A DNA stretch of 64,000 bases, from assembly GCA_015066345.1 (NCBI GenBank), contig SVOQ01000001.1:91082-155081 (forward strand), given 5' to 3'. Of this stretch, positions 52,624 through 61,943 are shown piece after piece. Position 1 is the stretch's first letter. Each line of letters starts with the position of its first letter. The DNA comes from Oscillospiraceae bacterium (GTDB taxonomy: Bacteria > Bacillota > Clostridia > Oscillospirales > Acutalibacteraceae). A model generated the notes under the pieces. It did not search any database and had not been told where the DNA came from. It saw nothing but the letters and a program-made list of their open reading frames with translations. Position numbers and translations under genes: made by a program.

Positions 52624-52936
52624 ATAACTTTATAGCATCTTTGATTTTGATTTTACCTATGAAGGGGATTTTTAAAAATCCGTTGCACTTATCATCTTCA
52701 AAGGTAAGCGTAAGGTCAATTGTTTTTTCGGGTAAAAGTGATGTTGTAGCCTTGGCAATGAGTGTGGTATCTTCAACTTCTGCCTCGATTATTTCTACGG
52801 GCATATCAAAATCCGCACCCTCAAGGTCGATTTCCATACCGTATTTTTCATCGGAGTATGTAATACCGAATACGGCATCACCCTTGAAAAACATATTGTT
52901 TATTTTTGCCTTGTATTTATTGGTTGTATCAATCAT
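52622..52936 (-). CDS. Small hypothetical beta-rich protein
   Basis: 104 residues, acidic, predicted mostly beta-strands (MEIDLEGADFDMPVEIIEAEVED, KTIDLTLTFEDDKCNGFLKIP). No signal peptide or known motif. The ATG at 52936 follows GGAGGGGAAAAT; an in-frame ATG at 52981 overlaps the end of the upstream LRR-dockerin gene and is less likely. It may be cotranscribed with that gene. Function is unknown. Confidence 0.6.
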   Translation of the reverse strand: MIDTTNKYKAKINNMFFKGDAVFGITYSDEKYGMEIDLEGADFDMPVEIIEAEVEDTTLIAKATTSLLPEKTIDLTLTFEDDKCNGFLKIPFIGKIKIKDAIKL

Positions 52937-52958
52937 ATTTTCCCCTCCACTATAATAA

Positions 52959-54419
52959 TTAATTGATAATTCCTGCAGCATAACGCAGGATGGTACTTGC
53001 GTCGGATGTGTCTACGCCGTCGGTACCGTCAACATTGGCTGTGAGTAACTGAGCATCGGTAATATCGGTTACAAGACCTGCTGCGATACAAAGGGCGAAT
53101 CTTGCGTCGTAAGATGTGACTAAGCCGTCACCATCAATGTCACCCTTTTTAGAGAAATCATTGTTATTTATAATCGTAAATGTTCCTAATTTCTTGGTCT
53201 GTGCCGCAACGAAAGGTGTGTGCGGTGAACGAAGAAGTTCAAAGGCTTTTGTGTCCGTGGTACGGTATATTTTCGCCGTTGTAATGATAGTATCCCGAGG
53301 TAAGTTATTGAATGTTATAATAAGTGAAGCCGACGGGGTGTATTCTGTTTCCGTTGTCTCTTCTTCCCCGGATGCTTCTTCTTTGAGTAGTAACGAAACA
53401 TCGTAGGATAAAATATCATTGTACCTTACGGGTAATAATGCTTTTACTGAATCAGGAGCAACGGGGGTAACCTTGATTAAAAAGTCCTTATCCATAGGTA
53501 AAATACCGCGTACGTCTATAAGGGAAATTCCCGAGTCAAGGTCTGTAAAAGTGCGGTCCTCTTTTATGAGGTAAGGTGCTCTGATACCTAATTTATAAAC
53601 ATAGTCGTAAGCGTAGGATTTATTTACACAGTAAATACCGTCTGTGAAATAATACTGTTTTTCATCCTTTGAGGATAACTCACCTAAAACTGCATCTTCA
53701 CCGATTATAGATAATGAAGCGGGTAAATGAATTTCTCTTAAACTGTCGCAACCTGCAAGAGCTTTTTTGCCTAAAACCTTAAGGCAGTCGCTCAGTTTTA
53801 TGTACTCGAGTCCGTCGCATTCAAGGAAAGCTCCCTCGCTTATGGCGGAAAGAGTATTATACATATTTACCTTTGTAAGGCGGTAAGCACCTGAAAAAGC
53901 GTAACCGCCAATGGTGAGCACGGTTTCGGGAATTGTAAATTCACCTTCAAGGGCGTTGGGATAAGCCAGAAGAGTGGTTTTATCGTAGTTATAAAGGACG
54001 CCGTTTTCGGAAACATATGATTCGTGGTCGGGTGCTACCTCAATTGCTTCAAGTGAACGACATTCGGCGAATGTCTGACCCGAAACATTTACGCCCATGG
54101 GCAGATATACATGGGTAAGTTTTGTACATTCTTTAAAGACATAAGTCGATAAGGTTTTTACTGTATAACCATCGATTTTTTCAGGGAGTATAATTTTAGT
54201 ATCTGTGCCGTTGTATTTTGTTATAAGAGCCCATTTGGGGTTGTTTTTAGGAGTAGCAATGTACTCGAAGTCTTTTTCTGCGGCAATTACGTAACCGTCA
54301 CTTTCCGTATAAACTTCCTGAGGAATTTGCTCCTGAGCATTTACACCCGTAGGGATTACAAAACTCAGAATAAAAACAGTTATAACAAGAAACAAAGCAG
54401 TTAGTTTTTTGTTTTTCAA
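52959..54419 (-). CDS. Secreted leucine-rich-repeat (BspA type) protein with C-terminal dockerin
   Basis: 486 residues. The signal peptide (1-28, ending GVNAQE) precedes BspA-like LRR_5 repeats (about 60-250: LSTYVFKECTKLTHVYLP, IGGYAFSGAYRLTKVNM, ISEGAFLECDGLEYIKLS). A linker domain carries a Glu/Thr-rich patch. A C-terminal dockerin type I pair follows: KKGDIDGDGLVTSYDARFALCIAAG and TANVDGTDGVDTSDASTILRYAAG. LRR_5 proteins often mediate adhesion; the dockerin would dock it to a cohesin not encoded here. It is the second dockerin protein in the window (the other is at 14220). Confidence 0.88.
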   Translation of the reverse strand: MKNKKLTALFLVITVFILSFVIPTGVNAQEQIPQEVYTESDGYVIAAEKDFEYIATPKNNPKWALITKYNGTDTKIILPEKIDGYTVKTLSTYVFKECTKLTHVYLPMGVNVSGQTFAECRSLEAIEVAPDHESYVSENGVLYNYDKTTLLAYPNALEGEFTIPETVLTIGGYAFSGAYRLTKVNMYNTLSAISEGAFLECDGLEYIKLSDCLKVLGKKALAGCDSLREIHLPASLSIIGEDAVLGELSSKDEKQYYFTDGIYCVNKSYAYDYVYKLGIRAPYLIKEDRTFTDLDSGISLIDVRGILPMDKDFLIKVTPVAPDSVKALLPVRYNDILSYDVSLLLKEEASGEEETTETEYTPSASLIITFNNLPRDTIITTAKIYRTTDTKAFELLRSPHTPFVAAQTKKLGTFTIINNNDFSKKGDIDGDGLVTSYDARFALCIAAGLVTDITDAQLLTANVDGTDGVDTSDASTILRYAAGIIN

Positions 54420-54534
54420 TAAATCACGTCCAATGCTTTGATAATTATCTAATATACATTATATATTATGCATATAACAATTGCAATTGGAATTGTTATA
54501 CAATTTTTATAAAATGTTTTATATAAAACGCAAA

Positions 54535-54574
54535 AAGCAAAGCTCCGAAGAAAACTTCGGAGCTGAATTGCTTT
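54535..54574 (-). terminator. Terminator after rpmB
   Basis: AGCTCCGAAG-TTTT-CTTCGGAGCT on the minus strand, extended by AAAGCAA/TTGCTTT arms and followed by TTTTGCGTTTT. Confidence 0.8.
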
Positions 54575-54588
54575 GTGATTAAATTCAC

Positions 54589-54777
54589 TTAGATAGCGCG
54601 GGTAACCTTACCGGAGCGCAAGCAGCGTGTGCAAGCATAAACTCTACGGGGAGAGCCGTTAACGATTGCCTTAACTCTCTTAACGTTGGGTTTCCATGTT
54701 CTGTTTGAACGTCTGTGTGAGTGAGAAACCTTAATGCCGAAAGCAACCTCTTTGTTACAAAATTCGCATTTTGCCAT
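54589..54777 (-). CDS. rpmB: 50S ribosomal protein L28
   Basis: A 62-residue protein of normal bacterial L28 length. MAKCEFCNKEVAFGIKVSHSHRRSNRTWKPN is followed by YACTRCLRSGKV. Two CxxC pairs (CEFC and CTRC) mark the zinc-binding C+ form. It is a single gene with an AAGGAGGTGC ribosome site, its own promoter (54846-54874) and a terminator. Confidence 0.97.
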   Translation of the reverse strand: MAKCEFCNKEVAFGIKVSHSHRRSNRTWKPNVKRVKAIVNGSPRRVYACTRCLRSGKVTRAI

Positions 54778-54845
54778 TGAGCTGCACCTCCTTCATATAA
54801 TCATAAATATAGCCTGGATAAGTCTAAACATAAGACAACGAACGT

Positions 54846-54874
54846 ATGATATCACCTTTTTAATGCAAATGCAA
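54846..54874 (-). promoter_or_regulatory. rpmB promoter
   Basis: On the minus strand TTGCAT (54874-54869), 17 bp, TATCAT (54851-54846). Confidence 0.65.
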
Positions 54875-54955
54875 GTATTTTTTTTACAAAATCGTTCTTT
54901 TTATGAACTTTTACATATTCTGCAGTAATATTTTTAAGTTTTTTTTCAAAATTGC

Positions 54956-55010
54956 TTGATTTTTAGAAAGTAATCATATATAATACTCGTTGAAACCGAA
55001 CATTTGTACA
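54956..55010 (+). promoter_or_regulatory. recA promoter and LexA-like operator
   Basis: TTGATT (54956-54961), 17 bp, TATAAT (54979-54984). CGAACATTTGTACA at 54997-55010 lies just past the transcription start. It shares the pattern C-R-AAC-A-N2-TGT with the palindrome before lexA and with the Bacillus LexA box, so SOS control is likely. Confidence 0.65.
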
Positions 55011-55029
55011 CTTTGGAAGGAGTATTACA

Positions 55030-56139
55030 ATGGCAGAAAGAACAGAAAAATCCAAGGCGCTTGAAACCGCCCTTACACAAATAGAAAAGAATTTCGGCAA
55101 AGGTGCTATTATGCGTCTTGGCGAAAATATGGGTATGAATATTGAGGCTATACCTACCGGCTCAATTGCACTTGATGCGGCAACAGGTATCGGCGGTCTT
55201 CCTAAGGGTAGAATCGTTGAAATTTACGGTCCTGAAAGTTCAGGTAAAACAACCCTTGCTCTCCACGTTGTAGCCGAGGCTCAGAAAATGGGCGGTGAAG
55301 CGGCATTTATTGACGCGGAACACGCACTTGACCCCATTTACGCATCCGCTTTGGGTGTTGATATTGATTCACTTCTTGTTTCACAGCCCGATAACGGTGA
55401 ACAGGCTCTTGAAATTACCGAGTATCTTGCTCGTTCAGGTGCTCTTGATGTTATCGTTGTTGACTCAGTTGCTGCCCTTGTTCCCAAGGCAGAAATTGAG
55501 GGTGAAATGGGTGACTCCCACGTGGGCCTTCACGCACGTCTTATGTCACAGGCGTTGAGAAAACTTACGGGTGCAATTGCTAAATCAAATACAACCGTTA
55601 TTTTCATTAACCAGCTTCGTGAAAAGGTTGGCGTTATCTACGGTAACCCCGAGGTTACAACCGGTGGTCGTGCCCTTAAATTCTATTCAACTATCCGTAT
55701 GGACGTTAGACGTGTTGAGCAGTTAAAGGGTGCGGGTAACGAATTTATCGGCTCACGTACAAGAGCTAAAATTGTAAAAAACAAAGTTGCTCCTCCTTTC
55801 AAAGAGGCGGAATTTGATATTATGTATGGTCAGGGTATTTCAAAATACGGCGAAATTCTCGATCTTGCGGTTAAAATGGAAATTATCAGAAAAAGCGGTG
55901 CTTGGTTCTATTACGGTGAGGAACGCCTCGGTCAGGGTCGCGACAATGTTAAGGAATACATCCGCCAGAATCCCGAATTCTGTGCGGAAATTGAGGGGAA
56001 AGTACGCGAGAGCATCCGTAACGTGATTTCTGCAAGAAACCCCATTTCCCGTAGAGAAACTGCTCCCGCTGCAACCGCCGCAGAGCCTGTAACAAAGGAA
56101 AAAGCAAGGGCTAAAATTGATATAGCCGTTGATGATTGA
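55030..56139 (+). CDS. recA: Recombinase A
   Basis: A 369-residue RecA with Walker [11 protein letters not shown], the conserved [37 protein letters not shown] core (L1 loop), [26 protein letters not shown] (L2 region) and a C-terminal acidic/Ala-rich tail. It forms the ATP-dependent filament for strand exchange and triggers LexA self-cleavage. TTGGAAGGAG precedes the ATG. recX overlaps or follows within 5 bp. Codon use is of the highly expressed type. Confidence 0.98.
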   Translation: MAERTEKSKALETALTQIEKNFGKGAIMRLGENMGMNIEAIPTGSIALDAATGIGGLPKGRIVEIYGPESSGKTTLALHVVAEAQKMGGEAAFIDAEHALDPIYASALGVDIDSLLVSQPDNGEQALEITEYLARSGALDVIVVDSVAALVPKAEIEGEMGDSHVGLHARLMSQALRKLTGAIAKSNTTVIFINQLREKVGVIYGNPEVTTGGRALKFYSTIRMDVRRVEQLKGAGNEFIGSRTRAKIVKNKVAPPFKEAEFDIMYGQGISKYGEILDLAVKMEIIRKSGAWFYYGEERLGQGRDNVKEYIRQNPEFCAEIEGKVRESIRNVISARNPISRRETAPAATAAEPVTKEKARAKIDIAVDD

Positions 56140-56144
56140 TTAAA

Positions 56145-56756
56145 ATGATAATTACTTCAAAGCCGGGTAACGGCAACAAAGTGCATATATATATTGATAA
56201 TAAATACACCCTTACCCTGTACGATGACTTCTGGTATCGCTCGGGGTATTCGGAGGGTCAGGAAATTTCAAATGACGAGCTTGCTTCCCTGAAAGGGGAG
56301 GCAGGCTTTCGCTCTGCTTATGAGAAGGGTTTAAAGTATCTTTCTATGCGTGGGTATTCTGAAAAAGAGTTATATGATAAACTTAAGATGAATTTCGGTG
56401 ACGAGGCGGCAAGTAGGGCTATTGATAAAATAAACTCGTTCGGATATCTTAATGATGAAGAATATTGCCGGGAATATACCGAATATCTTTTTAAAGTGAA
56501 AAAGTACGACATAAAAAGAATATCCTATGAGTTGAAAAACAAAGGAATTGACCCTGAAACCATTGATAATACGTTGAAAATACTTGACAACGAGCCAATT
56601 CAGCGTATTATAGATATGTTAAGGACAAAATACGAAAAAAATCTCGAAACGGAAAAAGAACGAAAAAGATTAGTGAACCGTTTTATAAGAATGGGCTATT
56701 CTTATCGGGATATTAAAGATGCTTTTTCAGAAATGGGTGTAGAAATGCCCCAATAA
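56145..56756 (+). CDS. recX: RecX, regulator of RecA
   Basis: A 203-residue protein made of three-helix RecX repeats: LKYLSMRGYSEKELYDKLKMNFG, INSFGYLNDEEYCREYTEYL and RFIRMGYSYRDIKDAFSEMG. RecX inhibits RecA filament growth. A TTG at 56136 overlaps the recA stop and is in frame; the ATG at 56145 is chosen as the more usual start, but the ribosome site is weak for both, so coupling to recA translation is likely. Confidence 0.92.
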   Translation: MIITSKPGNGNKVHIYIDNKYTLTLYDDFWYRSGYSEGQEISNDELASLKGEAGFRSAYEKGLKYLSMRGYSEKELYDKLKMNFGDEAASRAIDKINSFGYLNDEEYCREYTEYLFKVKKYDIKRISYELKNKGIDPETIDNTLKILDNEPIQRIIDMLRTKYEKNLETEKERKRLVNRFIRMGYSYRDIKDAFSEMGVEMPQ

Positions 56757-56769
56757 TGAGGTGGAAATT

Positions 56770-58098
56770 ATGTCACGAAAAGTTGGAATGATTAGTCTTG
56801 GTTGTCCCAAAAATCAGGTGGATGCCGAGATAATGCTCAAGAAACTTGTTGATGCAGGTTATATTCTTGTACAAGAGGCGGATAAAGCGGATGTTGTTAT
56901 TGTAAACACCTGCGGATTTATTGAAGACGCCAAAAAAGAATCTATTGACGCAATACTTGAAATGGCAGACCTTAAAGAAGACGGACTTTTAAGTAAAATT
57001 GTGGTTACGGGTTGCCTTGCTGAGCGTTATAAGGATGAGGTAGTTTCCGAAATTCCCGAGGTTGACGGAGTGGTGGGTATCGGTGCAAATGCGGATATAG
57101 TTGCAGTTTGCGATGCTCTTTTTGAGAGTGACGAGCTTTATACTTCCTTCCCCTCAAATGAGGAACTTCCCCTTAATGGTGGCAGGGTGCTTACAACTCC
57201 CGAATATACTGCTTACCTTAAAATTGCCGAGGGTTGCAGTAACCGTTGTTCATACTGTGCAATTCCTTCAATCAGGGGCGATTTCAGAAGCCGTGAGATG
57301 GAGGATGTTATTGACGAGGCAAACGCACTTTGTGAAAAGGGCGTTAAAGAGATTATTCTTGTGGCACAGGATACCACAAAATACGGTGAAGATATTTACG
57401 GTGAACTTAAACTTCCCGAACTTCTCGGTGAGTTAAGTAAAATTGAAAAACTTCAGTGGATAAGACTTCTCTATTGTTATCCCGACAGAATCACCGATGA
57501 GCTTATAGATGCTATTGCGGAGAATGATAAAGTTTGTAACTATATCGATATGCCCATGCAACACGCGGACGGTGAAATTCTTAAGGCGATGAACAGAAAA
57601 GGCAATAAGGAGAGCCTTCTCGCCCTTGTTGAAAAAATAAGAGCAAAAATTCCCGACGTAGTTCTCAGAAGTACTTTTATTACCGGTTTCCCCGGTGAAA
57701 CAGATGAGGCGTTTACAACTCTTTCCGAGTTTGTGAACGAGGCTAAGCTTGACAGAGTCGGTTGTTTCGCATATTCTCGCGAGGAGGGTACACCCGCTTA
57801 CGATTTCGAAAATCAGGTTGACCCCGAGGTTGCTGCGGAACGTGCTGAGGTTATTATGAACCAACAGTATACTATTGCTGAGCAAAAACTCGAGGAATGT
57901 ATAGGTAAAACCCTTGAAGTACTTGTAGAGGGTTATGACCCCTATACCGACAGTTATTACGGCAGAACATATATGGATGCTCCCGATATTGACAATAATG
58001 TAATTCTTACATCGGGTTACAGAATTGATGACGGAGATATTGTTCCGGTTGAGATTTTTGATAAGGACGATTATTCTCTTATTGGTGAAGCAGTATGA
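56770..58098 (+). CDS. rimO: Ribosomal protein S12 methylthiotransferase
   Basis: A 442-residue MiaB/RimO-type radical SAM enzyme. The N-terminal UPF0004 domain (KVGMISLGCPKNQVDAEIML, VNTCGFIEDAKKESIDAI, VVTGCLAERY) has three Cys for an auxiliary cluster. The radical SAM core has EGCSNRCSYCAIPSIRG, and TRAM follows at the C-terminus. SLGCPKNQVD and IPSIRGDFRSR favour RimO over MiaB. It methylthiolates Asp of S12. The ATG at 56770 follows GAGGTGG; a GTG at 56761 lies inside that site. Confidence 0.94.
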   Translation: MSRKVGMISLGCPKNQVDAEIMLKKLVDAGYILVQEADKADVVIVNTCGFIEDAKKESIDAILEMADLKEDGLLSKIVVTGCLAERYKDEVVSEIPEVDGVVGIGANADIVAVCDALFESDELYTSFPSNEELPLNGGRVLTTPEYTAYLKIAEGCSNRCSYCAIPSIRGDFRSREMEDVIDEANALCEKGVKEIILVAQDTTKYGEDIYGELKLPELLGELSKIEKLQWIRLLYCYPDRITDELIDAIAENDKVCNYIDMPMQHADGEILKAMNRKGNKESLLALVEKIRAKIPDVVLRSTFITGFPGETDEAFTTLSEFVNEAKLDRVGCFAYSREEGTPAYDFENQVDPEVAAERAEVIMNQQYTIAEQKLEECIGKTLEVLVEGYDPYTDSYYGRTYMDAPDIDNNVILTSGYRIDDGDIVPVEIFDKDDYSLIGEAV

Positions 58099-58667
58099 AA
58101 AATATGAATTTGCCAAACCAACTTACAATTGTAAGAATAATACTTACACCCATTTTCCTCGCTCTGTTTTTAAGTGATATTAAATATCATTTTATGTGGG
58201 GACTTATAGTTTTCGCCATAGGCTCGTTTACGGATTTCCTTGACGGTAAAATTGCACGTAAAAGAAATATCGTAACGGTTTTCGGTCAACTTGCGGACCC
58301 TGTGGCGGATAAGATACTTACAACTGCGGCACTTCTTGCCTTTATGAAATTTGACCTTTGCAATATCTGGATAATTATGATAGTATTATTAAGAGAGTTT
58401 ACTATTACTTCATTTCGATTGGTTGCAACGGCACAGGGTGTTGTAATACCCGCTAATATTTACGGCAAAATGAAAACCGTGTCACAGATGGTTTTTTCCC
58501 TTGTTATAATGGTACTCGCTCACCTTAACGAGTGCGGTATTTTAGGTGAAAATTTCCCTTTAAGTACAGTTTCCAACGGTCTTTTATGGGTTACGGCGGT
58601 ACTGTGCGTGATATCGGGTGTGGTATACGTAAAACAGTCAATTAAACTTATAGATTTTTCTAAATAG
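58095..58667 (+). CDS. pgsA: CDP-diacylglycerol--glycerol-3-phosphate phosphatidyltransferase
   Basis: A 190-residue CDP-alcohol phosphatidyltransferase: NLPNQLTIVRIILTPIF at the start and the metal motif TDFLDGKIARKRNIVTVFGQLADPVADKI (D-x2-DG-x2-AR-x8-G-x3-D-x3-D). It makes phosphatidylglycerol phosphate in the membrane. It overlaps the rimO stop by 4 bp (ATGA). The rimO-pgsA order after recA is common in Clostridia. Confidence 0.95.
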   Translation: MKNMNLPNQLTIVRIILTPIFLALFLSDIKYHFMWGLIVFAIGSFTDFLDGKIARKRNIVTVFGQLADPVADKILTTAALLAFMKFDLCNIWIIMIVLLREFTITSFRLVATAQGVVIPANIYGKMKTVSQMVFSLVIMVLAHLNECGILGENFPLSTVSNGLLWVTAVLCVISGVVYVKQSIKLIDFSK

Positions 58668-58682
58668 AATAGGGTAGATATT

Positions 58683-60110
58683 ATGAAACTTTATAACTCA
58701 CTTTCCCGTAAAAAAGAAGATTTTAAAGAAAATGTAGAGGGCAAGGTAAGTATGTATACTTGCGGTCCTACGGTTTACCATTTTGCTCACATCGGTAATC
58801 TTCGTAGTTATATTATGGAGGACGTACTCGAAAAGCACCTTCGTTACAGCGGTTACGATGTAAAACGTGTTATGAACATCACCGACGTAGGTCACCTTTC
58901 AAGTGATGCCGATACAGGCGAAGATAAAATGGTTAAGGGTGCAAAGCGTGAAAATAAAACCGTTATGGATATTGCAAAATTCTATACGGACGCTTTCTTT
59001 GCAGACTGTGCTAAACTTAATATCAAAACTCCCGACGTTGTTGAACCCGCGACAAACTGTATTGATGAATTTATCACTATGGTACAGGGGCTTATTGAAA
59101 AGGGCTATGCTTACGTAGCGGGTGGTAACGTTTATTTTGATACTTCAAAATTAGACGAATACTACGTGTTTAACAAGCACGATAGCGATGAACTTATGGT
59201 CGGTGTGCGTGAGGGCGTTGAGGAAGATACCAACAAACGCAATAAAAATGACTTCGTTCTTTGGTTTACAAAGTCAAAGTTTGAAGAACAGGCTCTTAAA
59301 TGGGATTCACCCTGGGGTGTGGGCTATCCCGGTTGGCACATTGAGTGCTCCGCTATAAGTCTTAAACATCTCGGCGAAAGACTCGATATCCATTGCGGTG
59401 GTATTGATAACGCATTCCCCCATCACACAAACGAAATTGCTCAGAGTGAGGCTTTCGTAGGTCATAAATGGTGTAACTATTGGTTCCACGTTTTACACCT
59501 TAACACAAACACAGGTAAAATGAGCAAATCCAAGGGTGAATTCCTTACGGTTTCACTTCTTGAAGAAAAGGGCTACAACCCCTTGGCATACAGATTCTTC
59601 TGCCTTCAGTCCCATTACAGAAAACAACTTGTTTTCTCTTATGAAAATCTTGACGGTGCGGCAACTGCTTATGAAAAACTTCTTAAGAAAATCGCGGCAC
59701 TTAATCCCGATGAAAATGACGAACTTGATGCTCAGGCAGTAGAGAAACTTACCGCATCATTCAAGGGTGCACTTGATAACGATATCAATACATCCCTTGC
59801 AGTTACTGCGGTTTATGACGTTCTTAAGGAAAAAACAAACGATAAAACAAAGATTTATCTTCTCAATGATTTTGACCGCGTTCTTTCTCTCGACCTTGTT
59901 GAGGGTGCAAAGAAACTTGCACAAAAGGACGAAAGTGACGTAGGTGAGAAGGACGAACTCACCCTTTATGTTGAGGAGCAAATCGCTTTGAGAACCGCTG
60001 CTAAAAAGGAAAAGAACTTTGCAGAGGCGGACAGAATCCGTAATGAACTTTTAGAAAAAGGAATTAAACTTCTTGATACCCGTGAGGGTACGACCTGGTC
60101 AAAGGAATAA
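58683..60110 (+). CDS. cysS: Cysteinyl-tRNA synthetase
   Basis: A 475-residue class I synthetase: [27 protein letters not shown] (zinc Cys and HIGH-type HFAHIGN), [41 protein letters not shown] and [13 protein letters not shown] (KMSKS). The C-terminal DALR-like domain lies at about 340-475. It follows pgsA after 15 bp and precedes a YhbY gene by 6 bp. Confidence 0.97.
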   Translation: MKLYNSLSRKKEDFKENVEGKVSMYTCGPTVYHFAHIGNLRSYIMEDVLEKHLRYSGYDVKRVMNITDVGHLSSDADTGEDKMVKGAKRENKTVMDIAKFYTDAFFADCAKLNIKTPDVVEPATNCIDEFITMVQGLIEKGYAYVAGGNVYFDTSKLDEYYVFNKHDSDELMVGVREGVEEDTNKRNKNDFVLWFTKSKFEEQALKWDSPWGVGYPGWHIECSAISLKHLGERLDIHCGGIDNAFPHHTNEIAQSEAFVGHKWCNYWFHVLHLNTNTGKMSKSKGEFLTVSLLEEKGYNPLAYRFFCLQSHYRKQLVFSYENLDGAATAYEKLLKKIAALNPDENDELDAQAVEKLTASFKGALDNDINTSLAVTAVYDVLKEKTNDKTKIYLLNDFDRVLSLDLVEGAKKLAQKDESDVGEKDELTLYVEEQIALRTAAKKEKNFAEADRIRNELLEKGIKLLDTREGTTWSKE

Positions 60111-60116
60111 GATAAT

Positions 60117-60488
60117 ATGACAAGCAAAGAAAGAGCAAAATTACGTGCCGAGGCAAACGGTCTTGACCCTATTTTCCAGATAGGTAAAGAGGGTATTACC
60201 GATGCGGTTGTGGCACAACTTGAAGATACTTTTAACACAAGGGAACTTTTTAAAATAAAGGTTCACCTTGAAACCTCCCCTGAAGAGCCTAAGGTTCTCG
60301 CACAGAAAATTGCGGAAGCCACAGGCTGTGATATTGTTCAGGTAATCGGCGGTACAATTGTAGTTTTCAGAATTAACCTCCTTTTACGTCAGAAAGAGGC
60401 GGAAAAGAAAAAACGTCAGAAGGAAAAAGCACGTAAAGAGGCACTTGAAAGACGTACAGAACGTACAAAAAGAAAATACGGCAGGTAA
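60117..60488 (+). CDS. yhbY: YhbY/CRM-domain RNA-binding protein
   Basis: A 123-residue protein. The CRM domain is shown by KERAKLRAEANGLDPIFQIGKEGITDAVVAQLEDTFNTRELFKIKV and IGGTIVVFR. It continues into an unusually long Lys/Arg/Glu-rich helix (about 90-123). YhbY associates with pre-50S ribosomes. The basic extension may strengthen RNA binding. It is part of the cysS operon with 5-6 bp gaps on both sides. Confidence 0.9.
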   Translation: MTSKERAKLRAEANGLDPIFQIGKEGITDAVVAQLEDTFNTRELFKIKVHLETSPEEPKVLAQKIAEATGCDIVQVIGGTIVVFRINLLLRQKEAEKKKRQKEKARKEALERRTERTKRKYGR

Positions 60489-60493
60489 AAACA

Positions 60494-61180
60494 ATGGATG
60501 AAGTAATCACCCTCGAAAAGAAAAAGAAAAAAAGAGGCCCGTTTATAGCGGGTCTGCTTGTCCTTGCCTTGGCGATAGTGGGCGTGGTTTCAATAGTTAT
60601 GTCGGTAGTTTCATTTGTGGAGTCAAAGACCGATAAATCTGCCGAGTACGCTAAATATGCCGACTATCTTACTTGGGTAGTGGGCGTTGACCCTGACCCA
60701 TTTTCTGATATTACCAAAGCCAATAAGGATTCACTGCGTAATATTGCCGTATGCTCACTTCTTGATGATGACGTTAAAACAGGGGCATATACCGTGACCG
60801 AGAAAGGTCTCGAAGTTCCTGCGGCAGATGTTGAGGCACATTATTACGCTATGTTCGGTAACGAAAGCCCCATTGTTCACGGTAATGTTGTGGGCTATGG
60901 TTACGAATTTATATATGACGTATCTAAGAATATTTATCTTGTACCGCTTACGGGTGTAACACCGCCCTTTACGGTGCGTATTGAGTCCGTTGATAAAACA
61001 GGCGGATTTATAGTACTCAGAATTGGTTACGTCAGCACAAATAATATTGAGGTTGCCCCTGACGGTACGGTAAAGGCGGCTCAACCCGACAAGTATGCGG
61101 ATATTACCCTTAAAGAAGCAGGGGATGGATATAACCTTATTTCGGTTATGACTGTAACAACGGGAGAATACGAAGAGTAA
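60494..61180 (+). CDS. Unrecognised single-pass membrane protein
   Basis: 228 residues. A Lys-rich cytoplasmic start (KKKKKRGP), one transmembrane helix (about 16-39) and an acidic beta-rich outer domain (FTVRIESVDKTGGFIVLRIGYV). No family is recognised. It is the last gene of the cysS-yhbY run, 5 bp after yhbY, and is followed by a hairpin (61190-61219). Confidence 0.6.
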   Translation: MDEVITLEKKKKKRGPFIAGLLVLALAIVGVVSIVMSVVSFVESKTDKSAEYAKYADYLTWVVGVDPDPFSDITKANKDSLRNIAVCSLLDDDVKTGAYTVTEKGLEVPAADVEAHYYAMFGNESPIVHGNVVGYGYEFIYDVSKNIYLVPLTGVTPPFTVRIESVDKTGGFIVLRIGYVSTNNIEVAPDGTVKAAQPDKYADITLKEAGDGYNLISVMTVTTGEYEE

Positions 61181-61189
61181 ATAATTATG

Positions 61190-61219
61190 CTAAGCAGTAA
61201 GGGAAGCCTTACTGCTTAG
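61190..61219 (+). terminator. Hairpin terminator
   Basis: CTAAGCAGTAAG/CTTACTGCTTAG 12-bp stem followed by a weak TTTAGT. Confidence 0.65.
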
Positions 61220-61241
61220 TTTAGTATATGGAGGATATGTT

Positions 61242-61763
61242 ATGGATTTTTATGAGTTTATTGCGGAACGTTATTCAGTAAGAAAATTCAAAAATGAACA
61301 TTTACCGCAGGGAATTGTAGATAAAATTCTTAAGGCGGGGCACCTTGCACCTACGGGTTGCAATAATCAACCCCAAAGAATACTTGTTATAAATACGGAC
61401 GAATCCGTTGAGAAGCTCAAAAATTGCACAAGATGTCATTTTGATGCTCCTACTGCTATGCTTGTGTGCTATAACAAGGACGAGTGTTGGACAAGAAAAT
61501 ATGACGGTAAAACCTGTGGCGTAGCAGATGCCTGTATAGTTACAACCCATATGATGCTCGGAGCTTTCAGTTTGGGCGTGGGTTCGACATGGGTAATGCA
61601 CTTTGACCCAAAGAAAATGAGAGAATCCTTTGAAATACCCGAAAATATTGAACCCGTAGCCCTGCTCGTAATGGGATACCCCGCAGAGGATGCAACCCCG
61701 GCTGATTTTCATAATCAGTTCAGACCAATTGACGAGGTTGTGGTTTACGATAAGTTTAATTAA
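61242..61763 (+). CDS. Nitroreductase-family flavoprotein
   Basis: A 173-residue short nitroreductase: YEFIAERYSVRKFKNEHLP (FMN phosphate Arg pair), AGHLAPTGCNNQPQRILVI and GVGSTWVMHFDPKKMRESFEIPENIEPVALLVMGYP. Cysteines are frequent (CTRCHF, CYNKDECW). It is an FMN-dependent oxidoreductase of unknown substrate; reduction of quinones or nitro compounds is typical. TGGAGGATATGTT is the ribosome site. The gene stands alone. Confidence 0.9.
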   Translation: MDFYEFIAERYSVRKFKNEHLPQGIVDKILKAGHLAPTGCNNQPQRILVINTDESVEKLKNCTRCHFDAPTAMLVCYNKDECWTRKYDGKTCGVADACIVTTHMMLGAFSLGVGSTWVMHFDPKKMRESFEIPENIEPVALLVMGYPAEDATPADFHNQFRPIDEVVVYDKFN

Positions 61764-61794
61764 TTCCTAATTCCTAATTCCTAATTCCTAATTT
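61762..61794 (+). repeat. Four tandem AATTCCT units
   Basis: AATTCCT repeated four times, then AATTT, starting at the stop codon of the nitroreductase gene. The reverse-complement form AATTAGGAATTAGG is seen at 32815-32828 beside repeat copy A. The rest of 61795-61943 is AT-rich leader or promoter sequence for ppdK with no other gene. Confidence 0.75.
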
Positions 61795-61943
61795 AATGTT
61801 GAATTGTCTATCTTCACTAAAAATTTTATTGTAATATTCTGGCTTTTTTCTAATAAAACTATGGAAATATGAGAATTTATGTGTTAAAATGGTTGATGGT
61901 TTAATATACCCATTAAAATGTAATTTATTTTTGGAGGTAAATT

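Noticed and set aside
57433..58116. Minus-strand ORF of 227 codons over rimO
   Set aside because: Antisense shadow of rimO with no start signals.
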